Source: an uncultured Eubacteriales bacterium (GTDB lineage Bacteria; Bacillota; Clostridia; Peptostreptococcales; Anaerovoracaceae). From it: 13,722 nucleotides of DNA. A model generated the notes under the pieces. That model saw only the letters and a program-made list of their open reading frames with translations. It was not told the origin of the DNA and searched no databases. Made by a program: the position numbers and the translations under genes. Of this stretch, positions 1 through 7,362 are shown piece by piece (positions within the stretch are counted from its first letter, which is position 1; every line of letters begins with the position of its first letter). The stretch covers positions 1 to 13,722 of the forward strand of contig URWB01000059.1 in assembly GCA_900551415.1 (NCBI GenBank), written 5' to 3'.

Positions 1-544
1 GGTGCTGCTGGATTCCAACATGTACGGAGAGGGCGGCTGGTTCTACAGCGGTTTCGACCGCATACACGAGGATCAGACGCGTTGGTGCATGGAGCGGCTT
101 GACGCGCTGAAAGCACAAGATCCAACGGTGCGGGCAATGGCTTTTTTTCACATGCCGCCGCGGGAATTCAAGGAAGCGTACGAAAAAATGAAGCTCGGTG
201 ACCGGGCGGTGATTTACCGGCATGGCAGCGTGGGCGAAAAAGACGAATATTTTGGAATCTCAAAATACAAGGGAGATTTTTTTGAGGAAGCGGTGAGAAA
301 CGGTGTCATCCGTTGGATTTTCTGCGGCCATGACCATCTGAACACGCTTTCCTTAGAATATAAAGGGATTCGCATGACCTATGGCATGTCGATCGATTAT
401 CTGGGATACCGCGGTATCCGCAAAAGCCGGATTCAACGCGGCGGAACGCTGATTACGCGTCGCGCGGACGGCAGTGTGGAGATTCGGATGCTTCCGCTGG
501 ACAGCGTGGTATCGCAGCGTGTGAGAGGGGAAAAAAAGAAATGA
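1..544 (+). CDS. Calcineurin-like metallophosphoesterase, 3' part only
   Basis: The gene enters from the left edge, so its true start and the N-terminal metal-binding motifs are outside the window; the first complete codon is at position 2. The visible 180 residues hold the C-terminal half of a calcineurin-like phosphoesterase: a metal-ligand histidine in AFFHMP and the late GHxH motif in FCGHDHLN, both placed as in this superfamily. Proteins of this type hydrolyse phosphomonoesters or phosphodiesters using two metal ions; the substrate cannot be told from this part. The end is rich in Arg and Lys with no membrane segment. The stop codon overlaps the next start in an ATGA, so the two genes are probably translationally coupled. 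The family call is firm; a more precise function is not. Confidence 0.85.
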   Translation, partial: VLLDSNMYGEGGWFYSGFDRIHEDQTRWCMERLDALKAQDPTVRAMAFFHMPPREFKEAYEKMKLGDRAVIYRHGSVGEKDEYFGISKYKGDFFEEAVRNGVIRWIFCGHDHLNTLSLEYKGIRMTYGMSIDYLGYRGIRKSRIQRGGTLITRRADGSVEIRMLPLDSVVSQRVRGEKKK

Positions 545-1017
545 AATTATTATTCAAGCAAAGGTTTTTTTCATGGTTTGACAGCTATGACATTTATGAT
601 GAGAGTGGGGAAACGCGCTATGTTGTAAAAGGACAGCTCTCCTGGGGGCATCGCCTCAAGATTTTTGACAGCTTCGGACAGGAGGTCGGGTTGGTGCAGG
701 AACGTGTGCTGACGCTGCTGCCAAAGTTTGAGCTGTATGTCGGAGAACAGTACGCAGGCTGTGTGAGCAAGGAATTTACTCTATTCAAACCGAAATTTCA
801 TGTTGATTTTAACGGCTGGCGCGTGGAAGGCAACTTCTTTGAGTGGGATTATGATGTGCTTGATCAAGACGGCAGGATTGTCGCGACGGTTTCTAAGGAA
901 CTGCTGCGACTGACCGATACCTATGTGATTGATGTGGGCGACCCCGCGGACGCGCTCTGCGCGCTGATGCTGGTGCTTGCCATCGACGCGGAGAAATGCT
1001 CCAGGAATAACGGCTAG
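541..1017 (+). CDS. LURP-one-related (DUF567/YxjI-like) protein
   Basis: A 158-residue protein made almost wholly of short alternating beta strands, with repeated phrases of the type 'YDIYDESG...YVVKG' and 'YDVLDQDGRIVATVSKE'. These are typical of the LURP-one-related/YxjI beta-barrel family, which is structurally related to the Tubby C-terminal fold. The biochemical role of bacterial members is not established; membrane or lipid association is only a structural analogy. The ATG overlaps the upstream phosphoesterase stop by four bases, and AGGGG at about 526-530 can serve as its ribosome site. The length is normal for the family and no signal peptide is seen. The family call rests on recognising the pattern, not on a search. 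Confidence 0.75.
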   Translation: MKLLFKQRFFSWFDSYDIYDESGETRYVVKGQLSWGHRLKIFDSFGQEVGLVQERVLTLLPKFELYVGEQYAGCVSKEFTLFKPKFHVDFNGWRVEGNFFEWDYDVLDQDGRIVATVSKELLRLTDTYVIDVGDPADALCALMLVLAIDAEKCSRNNG

Positions 1018-1024
1018 CCCAAAA

Positions 1025-1040
1025 GCCGCGCGCACGCGGC
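1025..1040. other. Stem-loop between the LURP-one-like and patatin genes
   Basis: A perfect 6-bp stem, GCCGCG and CGCGGC, with a CGCA loop. On the plus strand no T-run follows, so it is more likely an intercistronic RNA hairpin than a terminator. On the minus strand it is followed by TTTT, but no minus-strand gene ends here. Confidence 0.35.
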
Positions 1041-1070
1041 GGGGAAAATCAAAATCAAAGGGGATATAAA

Positions 1071-2000
1071 ATGAGACATATCAATCATGTAAGACAAAAA
1101 AAGATATACTCCGGCATTGACGCGCTGCCGAAGGGAATCGCGCCGGATACCATCGTCGAAGGCTGCGCGGTTTTGGAGGGCGGCGCGTTTCGCGGCGTGT
1201 ACGGAGAGGGCGTGCTGGACGCGATGATGGAGAATGGGCTCAATCTGTCCTGCACCATTGGGGTGTCCGCGGGAGCGCTCAATGGGCTGAATTATGTGGC
1301 AGGCAATATCGGCCGCGCGGCACGGACAAACCTACGCTTTCGTCACGATCAGCGCTATGTGGGGCTGACCGCGATGCGCCGTAATCATGGATTGATCGGC
1401 TTTGACTTCGCGTTTCACGAGCTGAACCGCTACGAGCCGCTGAACGTAGAGAGACTGCATGATCCGCGTCGGCGCTTCGTGGCTGTGGCAACCGACTGCC
1501 GAACCGGCAAACCGCTGTATTTTGAAAAAGGAAAGTGCGAAAATATTTTTAAGGCGCTGCAGGCCTCCGCGTCGATGCCGTATTTTTCGCAGATGGTCGT
1601 CGTGGAGGGCCGAGAGTGTTTGGACGGCGGCTGTTCACGCTGCATTCCCTACGAATGGGCGCTCGCGGAGGGATATGAAAAGATCGTGGTCGTACGAACC
1701 AGACCGGAGGATTACCGTGCACCGCATACGCCGAAGGGTGTCGCGCGCGGTCTGTACCATGACTATCCGAATCTGCTCGACAATCTCCGCAAATCCGACG
1801 TGGAGTATAATCGGGAGTGCGAGGCTTTGACGAAGCTCAAGGAGGCGGGGCGGATCTTTATGATCTGTCCGTCGGAGCCGCTGACTGTCGGACGCATCGA
1901 AAAGAATATGGAAAAACTCGGCGACCTCTATTATCTTGGATACAACGACGCCATGAACTGCATGGACGCGCTCAAGGATTATTTAGATCTGGAAAAATAA
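1071..2000 (+). CDS. Patatin-like phospholipase family protein
   Basis: A 309-residue patatin-family serine hydrolase. The oxyanion-hole loop is EGGAFRG (residues 36-42), the nucleophile elbow is GVSAG with Ser66, and the catalytic Asp is in DGG (Asp185). Together they form the Ser-Asp dyad of bacterial patatins that cleave acyl chains from lipids. The overall form resembles small cytoplasmic patatin-like proteins of Firmicutes; no signal peptide or membrane segment is seen. The start is supported by AAAGGGG at 1057-1063, seven bases before the ATG. It lies 53 bases after the LURP-one-like gene and could share its transcript. Its last 22 bases overlap the 3' end of the convergent MATE gene. 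Substrate unknown. Confidence 0.9.
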   Translation: MRHINHVRQKKIYSGIDALPKGIAPDTIVEGCAVLEGGAFRGVYGEGVLDAMMENGLNLSCTIGVSAGALNGLNYVAGNIGRAARTNLRFRHDQRYVGLTAMRRNHGLIGFDFAFHELNRYEPLNVERLHDPRRRFVAVATDCRTGKPLYFEKGKCENIFKALQASASMPYFSQMVVVEGRECLDGGCSRCIPYEWALAEGYEKIVVVRTRPEDYRAPHTPKGVARGLYHDYPNLLDNLRKSDVEYNRECEALTKLKEAGRIFMICPSEPLTVGRIEKNMEKLGDLYYLGYNDAMNCMDALKDYLDLEK

Positions 2001-3313
2001 TACCCAATGCCGATGGCATCCGCCAGAGCCCAGCCAATCGGAATCGCGGCCCAGATGCCGATGACGCCGACGGCGGGCAGCGGCGCGAGCGCGTAGGCGA
2101 GCGCGACGCGGGTACCGAGAGAGGCAACGGTCAGAATCACGGACATCAACGGCTTGTCCACCGCGCGGTAATAGCCATAAAGCAAAAACAGCAGACCAAT
2201 GCCGAGATAGCAGGAACCTTCGACGCGCAGATAGGTGACACCCGCGGCGATGATCGCGGTTTCGGAAGGATCGATAAAAACGCGCATCAGGGGAGTGGCG
2301 AAGCATACGACACCCAGGCTGACGCATAGAGAGAACACCGCGGACGTGAAGAACGCGCTGCGTACCCCGCGGCGGATGCGGTCAGTTTTCCCTGCGCCGA
2401 AGTTCTGCGCCACGAAGGTCGAAAACGCGTTGCCGAAGTCCTGCACCGGCATGTAGGCGAAGGAGTCGATCTTGACCGCGGCGGCGAAGGCAGCCATGAT
2501 GACCGTTCCGAAGCTGTTGACCAGCCCCTGAATCATCAAAATTCCAAAATTCATAATGGATTGCTGCAGGCAGGTCATCAGCGACAGGTTGAGGATCCTG
2601 CCCAGCGCTTCGCGGCTGCATCTGCAGTCGTCTTTTTTTGGTCTGAGTGCAGGGAAACGCAGCAGCGTGTAGAGCATGATGCCGATGCCGGATACGAACT
2701 GTGCGATGACGGTCGCAAAAGCAGCACCGCCGACGCCGAGCCTGAGCACGATGACAAAGAGCAGATCCAGCGCGACATTCAGCAGCGCCGCAACCGCGAG
2801 GAAGATGAGCGGCACAACGGAATTGCCGATAGCGCGCAGAATGCTCGCGTAATAGTTATAGAGAAAAGTCGCAAAAATGCCCGCGAAGATGATCAGCAGA
2901 TAGGTTTTCATCAGCGGTACGACATCTGCAGGCACACAGAGCAGGTCAAGGATCGGGTCGATGAAAATATAGACCAGCACGTTGAGGAAGGTCGAAAGGG
3001 CAGCAATCAGCGCAAAGGAGAGGAAGACATCACGCCGCATCCGGTCGGTCTGGCCGCTCCCGTAATCCATGGAGATCGCGGCGCCGCTGCCCATGCAGAG
3101 CCCTAAAAGGATCGAGGTCAAAAACACCATGAGCGTGTAGGAGGAGCCAACAGCAGCCAACGCGTCTGCACCCAAAAATCGCCCCACGACCCAGGTGTCC
3201 GCGATATTGTACATCTGCTGCAGCAGATTACCGCACATGAGGGGCAGCGCGAAAAGGAGTATGTTTTTGGTGATGGGACCGGTGGTAAAATCACCTTTTT
3301 TTGTGTCTTTCAT
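1979..3313 (-). CDS. MATE family multidrug/metabolite efflux transporter
   Basis: A 444-residue integral membrane protein with about 12 hydrophobic segments. Its N-terminus (TGPITKNILLFALPLM, then QQMYNIADTWVVGRFLG) is the hallmark of MATE antiporters, which export cationic drugs or metabolites in exchange for Na+ or H+. The open frame extends upstream to 3385, but the start at 3313 is preferred. It gives the usual MATE N-terminus, has AAAGG about 11 bases upstream on the minus strand, and the extension is basic and unlike the family. The gene converges on the patatin gene with a 22-base 3' overlap and no visible terminator, so each may make transcript antisense to the other. It is divergent from the lipoprotein gene. 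Substrate not predictable. Confidence 0.92.
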   Translation of the reverse strand: MKDTKKGDFTTGPITKNILLFALPLMCGNLLQQMYNIADTWVVGRFLGADALAAVGSSYTLMVFLTSILLGLCMGSGAAISMDYGSGQTDRMRRDVFLSFALIAALSTFLNVLVYIFIDPILDLLCVPADVVPLMKTYLLIIFAGIFATFLYNYYASILRAIGNSVVPLIFLAVAALLNVALDLLFVIVLRLGVGGAAFATVIAQFVSGIGIMLYTLLRFPALRPKKDDCRCSREALGRILNLSLMTCLQQSIMNFGILMIQGLVNSFGTVIMAAFAAAVKIDSFAYMPVQDFGNAFSTFVAQNFGAGKTDRIRRGVRSAFFTSAVFSLCVSLGVVCFATPLMRVFIDPSETAIIAAGVTYLRVEGSCYLGIGLLFLLYGYYRAVDKPLMSVILTVASLGTRVALAYALAPLPAVGVIGIWAAIPIGWALADAIGIGYYFSRSK

Positions 3314-3366
3314 TGATGTCAGAACCTTTCTGCGGGATCGCCTCGCGAAAAAGGTACGAGCAAAAA

Positions 3367-3470
3367 CCTGATCCCTGATTTTCATTTTCGCCGCGTGAGA
3401 AAAAAACCTGACCTCCGCCTTTCGCCGCGTGATAAAAAAACTTGACGTCTGCTTTTCGCCGCTCTATACT
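3367..3470. repeat. Three imperfect tandem repeats in the MATE/lipoprotein intergenic region
   Basis: Units begin at 3367, 3407 and 3441 with C(C/T)TGA, continue to TTTCGCCGC, and the first two end in CGTGA(G/T)AAAAAAA. The spacing is 40 and then 34 bases. The third unit differs by having TTGACG and TATACT, which make it a working-looking promoter. Confidence 0.6.
3442..3470 (+). promoter_or_regulatory. Housekeeping sigma promoter of the lipoprotein gene
   Basis: TTGACG at 3442-3447 and TATACT at 3465-3470 are separated by exactly 17 bases. A transcript starting near 3477 would have a leader of about 30 bases with AAGGAGG at 3491-3497 before the ATG at 3507. Confidence 0.8.
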
Positions 3471-3506
3471 GAAACTGATTGGAGTACGAAAAGGAGGACG
3501 GAAGCT

Positions 3507-4046
3507 ATGAAAACAAGCAAAAACGCGCATGCTGCTCACGCCGGTTTGTGTGCGAACATCGCGAAAGCAACGCGAAAGGCAGTGACGACGGCACTGATCT
3601 GCGTTTTACTGGCCGGAATGCTGACAGCCTGCGGCGGTGACAGCAGCAAAAGCTATGACCTGCAGGAGGTTTATCAGGAGATTCTGGCGGCACAGCCGGA
3701 GAACACCGACGATCTGAGCGGTGTGATGTTTGAAACAACGGATCAGGACGCGATCGAAGAAGTTTATCCGGGGCTTGGCGCGATCAAACTCAAGCAGGAG
3801 GTCTGCTATCAGCACGCGGTGACCGGATTCTGCGAGATCATGTTGGTCGAGGTCGCCGACAGCAAGGATGTCCAAAGCGTTGTGGATATTTTCAATCAGC
3901 GCATCGATACCGCGTCCGATGACAGCTTTTATCCGGAAACCGCGCAGCTGTGGGCACAGAACGCGCAGGTACAGACCGAGGGCAATTATGTGGCGATGGT
4001 CGCGCTGCCGGACGGTTACACGGTACCGGAAAAGATTTTTTCGTAG
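3507..4046 (+). CDS. DUF4358 domain lipoprotein
   Basis: A 179-residue secreted lipoprotein. A basic N-region and a hydrophobic stretch (about residues 26-41) end in the lipobox LTAC, so Cys42 should be lipidated and the mature protein anchored outside the membrane. The rest ('YDLQEVYQEILAAQP', then 'LYPGLGAIK'-like and 'CEIMLVEVAD' segments) matches the DUF4358 pattern common in gut Clostridia; its function is unknown. The start at 3507 is chosen over an earlier one at 3429 because AAGGAGG lies nine bases upstream and because 3429 lies before the promoter. It is a single-gene unit by the look of its promoter and flanks. The long N-region (25 residues before the hydrophobic core) is a little unusual. 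Confidence 0.85.
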   Translation: MKTSKNAHAAHAGLCANIAKATRKAVTTALICVLLAGMLTACGGDSSKSYDLQEVYQEILAAQPENTDDLSGVMFETTDQDAIEEVYPGLGAIKLKQEVCYQHAVTGFCEIMLVEVADSKDVQSVVDIFNQRIDTASDDSFYPETAQLWAQNAQVQTEGNYVAMVALPDGYTVPEKIFS

Positions 4047-4047
4047 C

Positions 4048-4100
4048 GTAAAAAGCATGCGTGCTTCGAATTTCGTAAAAAGCGCGTAGGCGCGTAAAAA
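4048..4100. repeat. Three CGTAAAAAG repeats after the lipoprotein gene
   Basis: CGTAAAAAG occurs at about 4049, 4072 and 4093, spaced 20-24 bases apart. The first is followed by AAGCA-TGCG-TGCTT, a small hairpin. Read on the minus strand, that hairpin runs into TTTTT, giving a weak terminator for the GIY-YIG gene. Confidence 0.4.
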
Positions 4101-4113
4101 GTTTTGCGTTAAC

Positions 4114-4147
4114 AAGAGCGGTGGGAACAAGGATTCCGGCCGCTCTT
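4114..4147. terminator. Possible bidirectional terminator hairpin
   Basis: AAGAGCGG (4114-4121) pairs perfectly with CCGCTCTT (4140-4147), with an inner GGAA/TTCC pairing. It lies between the convergent lipoprotein (plus) and GIY-YIG (minus) genes, the expected place for a shared terminator. The T-run is poor on both strands, so this is tentative. Confidence 0.45.
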
Positions 4148-4226
4148 TACTTGCCGCAAAAAAAGAAGGCGCGGTCTTTGCGGGCGGCATCTCGATGTGG
4201 GCTGCCGCCGGATCGTGGCTTGGATG

Positions 4227-4574
4227 CTAGGGTCTGCCCTGCTCAATCAGCCGACGCTTCTGCGCGTGGGTCAATTTTTTGATGGCCGCTTCTCGTCTTA
4301 GAGCGGCCTCTTTGCCGTCTGCCGGTTCATAATAGACCAGGCGTACCGGCAGATGGCTGCGCGTGTAGCGGCCGCCCTTTCCGAGCTGATGGGCGGCCAC
4401 CCGTTTTGCCAGATTATTGGTCCAGCCGCAGTAAAAGCTGCCGTCTCCGCATTCGAGCAGGTAGACATAGCTCGCGGCCCACGCGCAAGGCGCGGGAGTT
4501 CCTTGCGCGCAAGGCGCGCCTTCGTCGGCGCATGGGGGCACACAGCCCGCTTTTTGTCTGTGATCTTGTGTCAT
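4227..4574 (-). CDS. GIY-YIG nuclease superfamily protein (UPF0213/YhbQ-like)
   Basis: A 115-residue protein whose residues 36-110 form a small GIY-YIG fold: YVYLL for the first strand, FYCGWTNNL for the second, then R58, and 'REAAIKKL' with the conserved Glu. This is the single-domain YhbQ/UPF0213 type, seen in most bacteria and possibly acting on nucleic acids, with no agreed function. The family usually begins close to YVYLL, but here about 35 residues precede it. They contain an eight-residue repeat starting APCA and several cysteines. The long start is supported because no later Met occurs before the domain and a consensus promoter ends just upstream. CCCCTTT at 4589-4595 (AAAGGGG on the coding strand) is the likely, rather distant, ribosome site. 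Confidence 0.82.
   Translation of the reverse strand: MTQDHRQKAGCVPPCADEGAPCAQGTPAPCAWAASYVYLLECGDGSFYCGWTNNLAKRVAAHQLGKGGRYTRSHLPVRLVYYEPADGKEAALRREAAIKKLTHAQKRRLIEQGRP
4482..4518. repeat. Direct and inverted GC-rich repeat within the GIY-YIG N-terminus
   Basis: The 13-mer CGCGCAAGGCGCG occurs at 4482-4494 and again at 4506-4518, 24 bases (eight codons) apart. CGCGCAAGG (4482-4490) and CCTTGCGCG (4501-4509) also form a perfect 9-bp inverted repeat. Confidence 0.65.
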
Positions 4575-4609
4575 GATGGAATCCGAAACCCCTTTGTAAG
4601 GATAAGAAT

Positions 4610-4638
4610 ATCATACAAAAAAATCCAAGGGCTGTCAA
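4610..4638 (-). promoter_or_regulatory. Consensus promoter of the GIY-YIG gene
   Basis: On the minus strand TTGACA (4638-4633) and TATGAT (4615-4610) are 17 bases apart, nearly a perfect housekeeping promoter. The predicted start near 4603 leaves a leader of about 29 bases before the ATG at 4574. Confidence 0.85.
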
Positions 4639-4715
4639 TTACGCGGCGCATCTTGCGCGCGCCTTTCCCTTCGGCGCATGCACGATTCTCATCTCGGATC
4701 GCCCGTATTTTGCCT

Positions 4716-4736
4716 CGGCGCGCTTGCTTCGCGCCG
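4716..4736. other. GC-rich stem-loop upstream of pcrA
   Basis: CGGCGCG (4716-4722) and CGCGCCG (4730-4736) form a perfect 7-bp stem with a CTTGCTT loop, in the gap between the divergent GIY-YIG and pcrA genes. No T-run follows. Downstream, GTCGAAAA occurs three times (4742-4774). Confidence 0.4.
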
Positions 4737-4770
4737 CCCCTGTCGAAAAAGGTCGAAAAATAGTACGTCG

Positions 4771-4808
4771 AAAATGCGGCGCGGCACTGGAAACCGTCCG
4801 CATTTTTT
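4771..4808 (+). terminator. Intrinsic-terminator-like hairpin overlapping the pcrA promoter
   Basis: AAAATGCGG (4771-4779) pairs with CCGCATTTT (4798-4806), with an inner CGG/CCG, and a run of six T ends at 4808. It would stop plus-strand transcripts arriving at pcrA from upstream. The -35 box lies in its loop and the -10 just after its T-run. Confidence 0.5.
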
Positions 4809-4816
4809 GGTAGAAT
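4788..4816 (+). promoter_or_regulatory. Probable pcrA promoter
   Basis: TGGAAA (4788-4793), 17 bases, then TAGAAT (4811-4816): four and five matches to consensus. A start near 4823 rules out the ATG at 4818 and leaves a short leader carrying two GAAGGAG motifs before the ATG at 4857. Confidence 0.65.
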
Positions 4817-4856
4817 AATGTTGTATGAAAACGAAGGAGCGAAGGAGTACCAATAC

Positions 4857-7091
4857 ATGAATTTAGACCATTTGAATCCAGAACAGCGCAAGGCGGCGAC
4901 CCATGTTGACGGACCGCTGCTGATCCTGGCGGGCGCGGGCAGCGGGAAGACCGCGACGATGACGCACCGCATCGCGTACCTGATCGAGCAGGGCGTGAGT
5001 CCCTATCAGATTTTGGCGGTAACCTTCACCAATAAGGCGGCCGGCGAGATGCGAGAACGTGTCGAGAAGCTGGTCGGACGATGCCCGGGCATGTGGATCA
5101 TGACTTTTCATGCCATGAGCCTGCGTATCCTGCGTGAGCATTGTGAGAGAATCGGCTATCAGCACAACTTCGTCGTGTACGATACGATCGATCAAAAAAC
5201 GCTGATAAAAACCATCATGAAGGAGCAGAATATTGACGCGAAGCTCTATCCGCAGGCCTACCTTTCCGCAGCAATCAGCAAGCAGAAGGAGCATGACGTC
5301 AGCCCGCGGGAATACCTCGAGACCGAGGCGGACAACTTCCGCAGCAAGGTGATCGGCAGTGTCTACCGGGCCTATCAGGAGCAGCTCAAACGGAACAACG
5401 CCATGGACTTTGATGACCTTTTGGTCAACGCCCTGCATGTGCTGCGTGACAATCCGGATATCCTCGCGGATTATCAGCACCGTTTCCGTTACATCCTCGT
5501 GGACGAATATCAGGATACCAACCACATCCAATACGAGATTATCCGCCTGCTGGCCAAGGCACGTCAGAACCTTTGCGTGGTCGGCGATGATGACCAGTGT
5601 ATCTACCAGTGGCGCGGCGCGGACATCAGCAACATCCTTAACTTTGAAAAAGATTTTCCGCAGGCGCGTGTGATCAAGCTCGAACAGAACTATCGCTCCT
5701 ACGGCAATATTCTGGCGGCGGCGCATTCTGTCATTCGGAACAACCGCGGCCGCAAGGCAAAAAAACTCTGGACGGACAAGGAGGCGGGGGATAAGATCGT
5801 CTACCGGCGATGCGACAGCGACAAGGAAGAAGCCTATTACATCGCGCAGGAGATCGATTTGCTCAAGAACGGACAGCGAACCTATGACGATTTCGCGATT
5901 CTCTACCGCACGAACGCGCAATCCAGACTCTTTGAGGACGCGTTGAAGCGGCGCGGGATTCCGTACCAGATACTGTCCGGCTTCAGCTTTTATGAGCGCA
6001 AGGAAACCAAGGATATGATCTGCTATATGCGGCTGGTCGTCAATCCTGCCGATGATTTGGCGCTCAAACGCGTCATCAACGAACCGAAGCGCGGCATCGG
6101 CGCAGTAACCCTCGGTAAGCTGGAAGCGCTGGCGCGCGTACATGGGCTGTCGCTTCTGGATATTTTGTCTCAGGACGAGATCAGCTACAGCCTGCCGGCC
6201 AAGGCGCAGAAGGCTGTCGGAGAAATGGTTCGCATTATCCGGCTCTGCGCGCAGGAAAAAGAGAACTTGCGCGTGTCCGATATTTATGACCAGCTTCTGG
6301 TCAAAAGCGGTTATCTCAAGGCTTTGGAAGCGGAGGATACCCAGGAGGCCGCGAGCCGTATCGAAAACCTCATGGATTTCAAATCGTTCATCTACGATTA
6401 TGAAAAAGAGAAGGAGGACACCGGCGAAAAAGCGACGCTTGAGGAATTCCTCGAGAAGGTCGCGACGAACGGTGACGCGGACAAGATGGAGGAAGGCACG
6501 GGCAAGGTCACGCTGATGACGATGCACAGTGCGAAGGGTCTGGAATTTCCGATCGTGTTCCTGCCGGGTATGGAGGACGGACTGTTTCCGGGGCATCGGG
6601 CGCTCGACAATGAGAACGGGATGGAGGAAGAACGCCGTCTGTGCTATGTCGGCATGACGCGTGCCAGAGAAAAGCTTTTTCTTACCGGCGCCTCCTATCG
6701 CGTGTTGTACGGACACGGCGAGTATACGCGGGAATCCACTTTCCTCAGAGAACTGGACAAGTCCCTGCTCGACGAGGCCGGCGATACTGTATTTACGGCC
6801 GGCCGCAGGACAAATAACTTTTTGGGCGTGGATACCGGAAGTCCGGATGGCTTCAGCGAGCCGGCTTTTCGCCCGTATCCGGCTTATGATCCGCTTAAGT
6901 ACGCAAGGCAGGCGGTCAGAGAGAATACCCGCTCCGCGGGCAGAAGCTTTACAGCCGGTGAACGGGTGCGCCATGGCAAGTTTGGAGAAGGAATGGTGTT
7001 GGAGGTTGACGATAAAACCGTTACCGTTATATTCGACAGCGTGGGGCGCAAAAAACTGGCCAAGGACATCGCGCCGATTGAGAAACTATAA
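4857..7091 (+). CDS. pcrA: ATP-dependent DNA helicase PcrA (UvrD/Rep family, superfamily 1)
   Basis: A 744-residue 3'-5' helicase acting in nucleotide excision repair, removal of RecA filaments and plasmid/rolling-circle replication. All SF1A motifs are visible in order: Walker A AGAGSGKT (25-32), TFTNKAAGEM (Ia), DEYQDTN (II, 216-222), GDDDQCIYQWRGA (III), LEQNYRSYGNI (IV), TMHSAKGLEFP (V) and CYVGMTRAREKL (VI). The C-terminus has the Tudor-like RNA-polymerase-binding segment, 'GERVRHGKFGEGMVLE' to 'IAPIEKL'. The length is typical of PcrA. The start at 4857 has GAAGGAG at 4841-4847, nine bases upstream, and that motif is duplicated (GAAGGAGC-GAAGGAG). In many Firmicutes pcrA is followed directly by ligA; here the IS607-type element lies between them. 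Confidence 0.97.
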   Translation: MNLDHLNPEQRKAATHVDGPLLILAGAGSGKTATMTHRIAYLIEQGVSPYQILAVTFTNKAAGEMRERVEKLVGRCPGMWIMTFHAMSLRILREHCERIGYQHNFVVYDTIDQKTLIKTIMKEQNIDAKLYPQAYLSAAISKQKEHDVSPREYLETEADNFRSKVIGSVYRAYQEQLKRNNAMDFDDLLVNALHVLRDNPDILADYQHRFRYILVDEYQDTNHIQYEIIRLLAKARQNLCVVGDDDQCIYQWRGADISNILNFEKDFPQARVIKLEQNYRSYGNILAAAHSVIRNNRGRKAKKLWTDKEAGDKIVYRRCDSDKEEAYYIAQEIDLLKNGQRTYDDFAILYRTNAQSRLFEDALKRRGIPYQILSGFSFYERKETKDMICYMRLVVNPADDLALKRVINEPKRGIGAVTLGKLEALARVHGLSLLDILSQDEISYSLPAKAQKAVGEMVRIIRLCAQEKENLRVSDIYDQLLVKSGYLKALEAEDTQEAASRIENLMDFKSFIYDYEKEKEDTGEKATLEEFLEKVATNGDADKMEEGTGKVTLMTMHSAKGLEFPIVFLPGMEDGLFPGHRALDNENGMEEERRLCYVGMTRAREKLFLTGASYRVLYGHGEYTRESTFLRELDKSLLDEAGDTVFTAGRRTNNFLGVDTGSPDGFSEPAFRPYPAYDPLKYARQAVRENTRSAGRSFTAGERVRHGKFGEGMVLEVDDKTVTVIFDSVGRKKLAKDIAPIEKL

Positions 7092-7139
7092 GACAGGAGA
7101 GTACTTTAAGCAATCAAAAAAATATTGTAAATGGTGATT

Positions 7140-7159
7140 AAATGTGTAAAATATACTCA
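7140..7159 (+). repeat. Left-end copy of the element's imperfect terminal inverted repeat
   Basis: AAATGTG at 7140-7146, then T, an A/T spacer, and AATATACTCA to 7159. The reverse complement of 8836-8856 has AAATGTG, a slightly longer spacer and AATATGCTCA. It lies five bases inside the GG at 7133-7134 and directly precedes the tnpA ribosome site. Likely recombinase binding. Confidence 0.6.
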
Positions 7160-7173
7160 TGGAGGGCATTGGT

Positions 7174-7362
7174 ATGAACATATCTAATATCACGAATTAC
7201 AAACCAAAAGATTTTGCTGAATTATTGGGCGTCTCAGTCAAAACGTTACAACGTTGGGATAGAGAGGGGATTCTAAAAGCAAATCGAACTCCAACTGATA
7301 GGCGTTATTATACTTATGACCAATATCTTCAGTTTAAGGGTATAAATACTGAATTGGTTTGA
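7174..7362 (+). pseudogene. tnpA: IS607 serine transposase TnpA, N-terminal fragment
   Basis: The first 62 residues begin 'MNISNITNYKPKDFAELLGV', followed by SVKTLQRWDREGILKANR and RRYYTYDQYLQFKGIN. This is the MerR-like DNA-binding head of IS607 transposases, which picks the element ends and helps assemble the synaptic complex. GGAGG at 7161-7165, eight bases before the ATG, sets the start. The frame stops four codons after the helix-turn-helix part, where the catalytic serine-recombinase domain should begin. The stop is the product of an internal deletion: from about 7352 the next frame reads WFEKFCMKFHTT, which belongs to the C-terminal part of the same protein. If made, the fragment could bind the ends without catalysis and might repress or interfere with related transposases; that is inference. 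Confidence 0.85.

Noticed and set aside
3314..3385. Longer MATE start at 3385
   Set aside because: The extra 24 residues are basic and unlike MATE N-termini, while the ATG at 3313 has an AAAGG ribosome site and gives the standard start.
4818..4856. Longer pcrA start at 4818
   Set aside because: That ATG lies at the end of the -10 region, before the predicted transcript start; the ATG at 4857 has a strong ribosome site.
4863..6974. 703-codon open frame on the minus strand opposite pcrA
   Set aside because: It is the mirror of a highly conserved coding region in GC-rich DNA. The translation has no recognisable domain, and pcrA motifs are complete on the plus strand.
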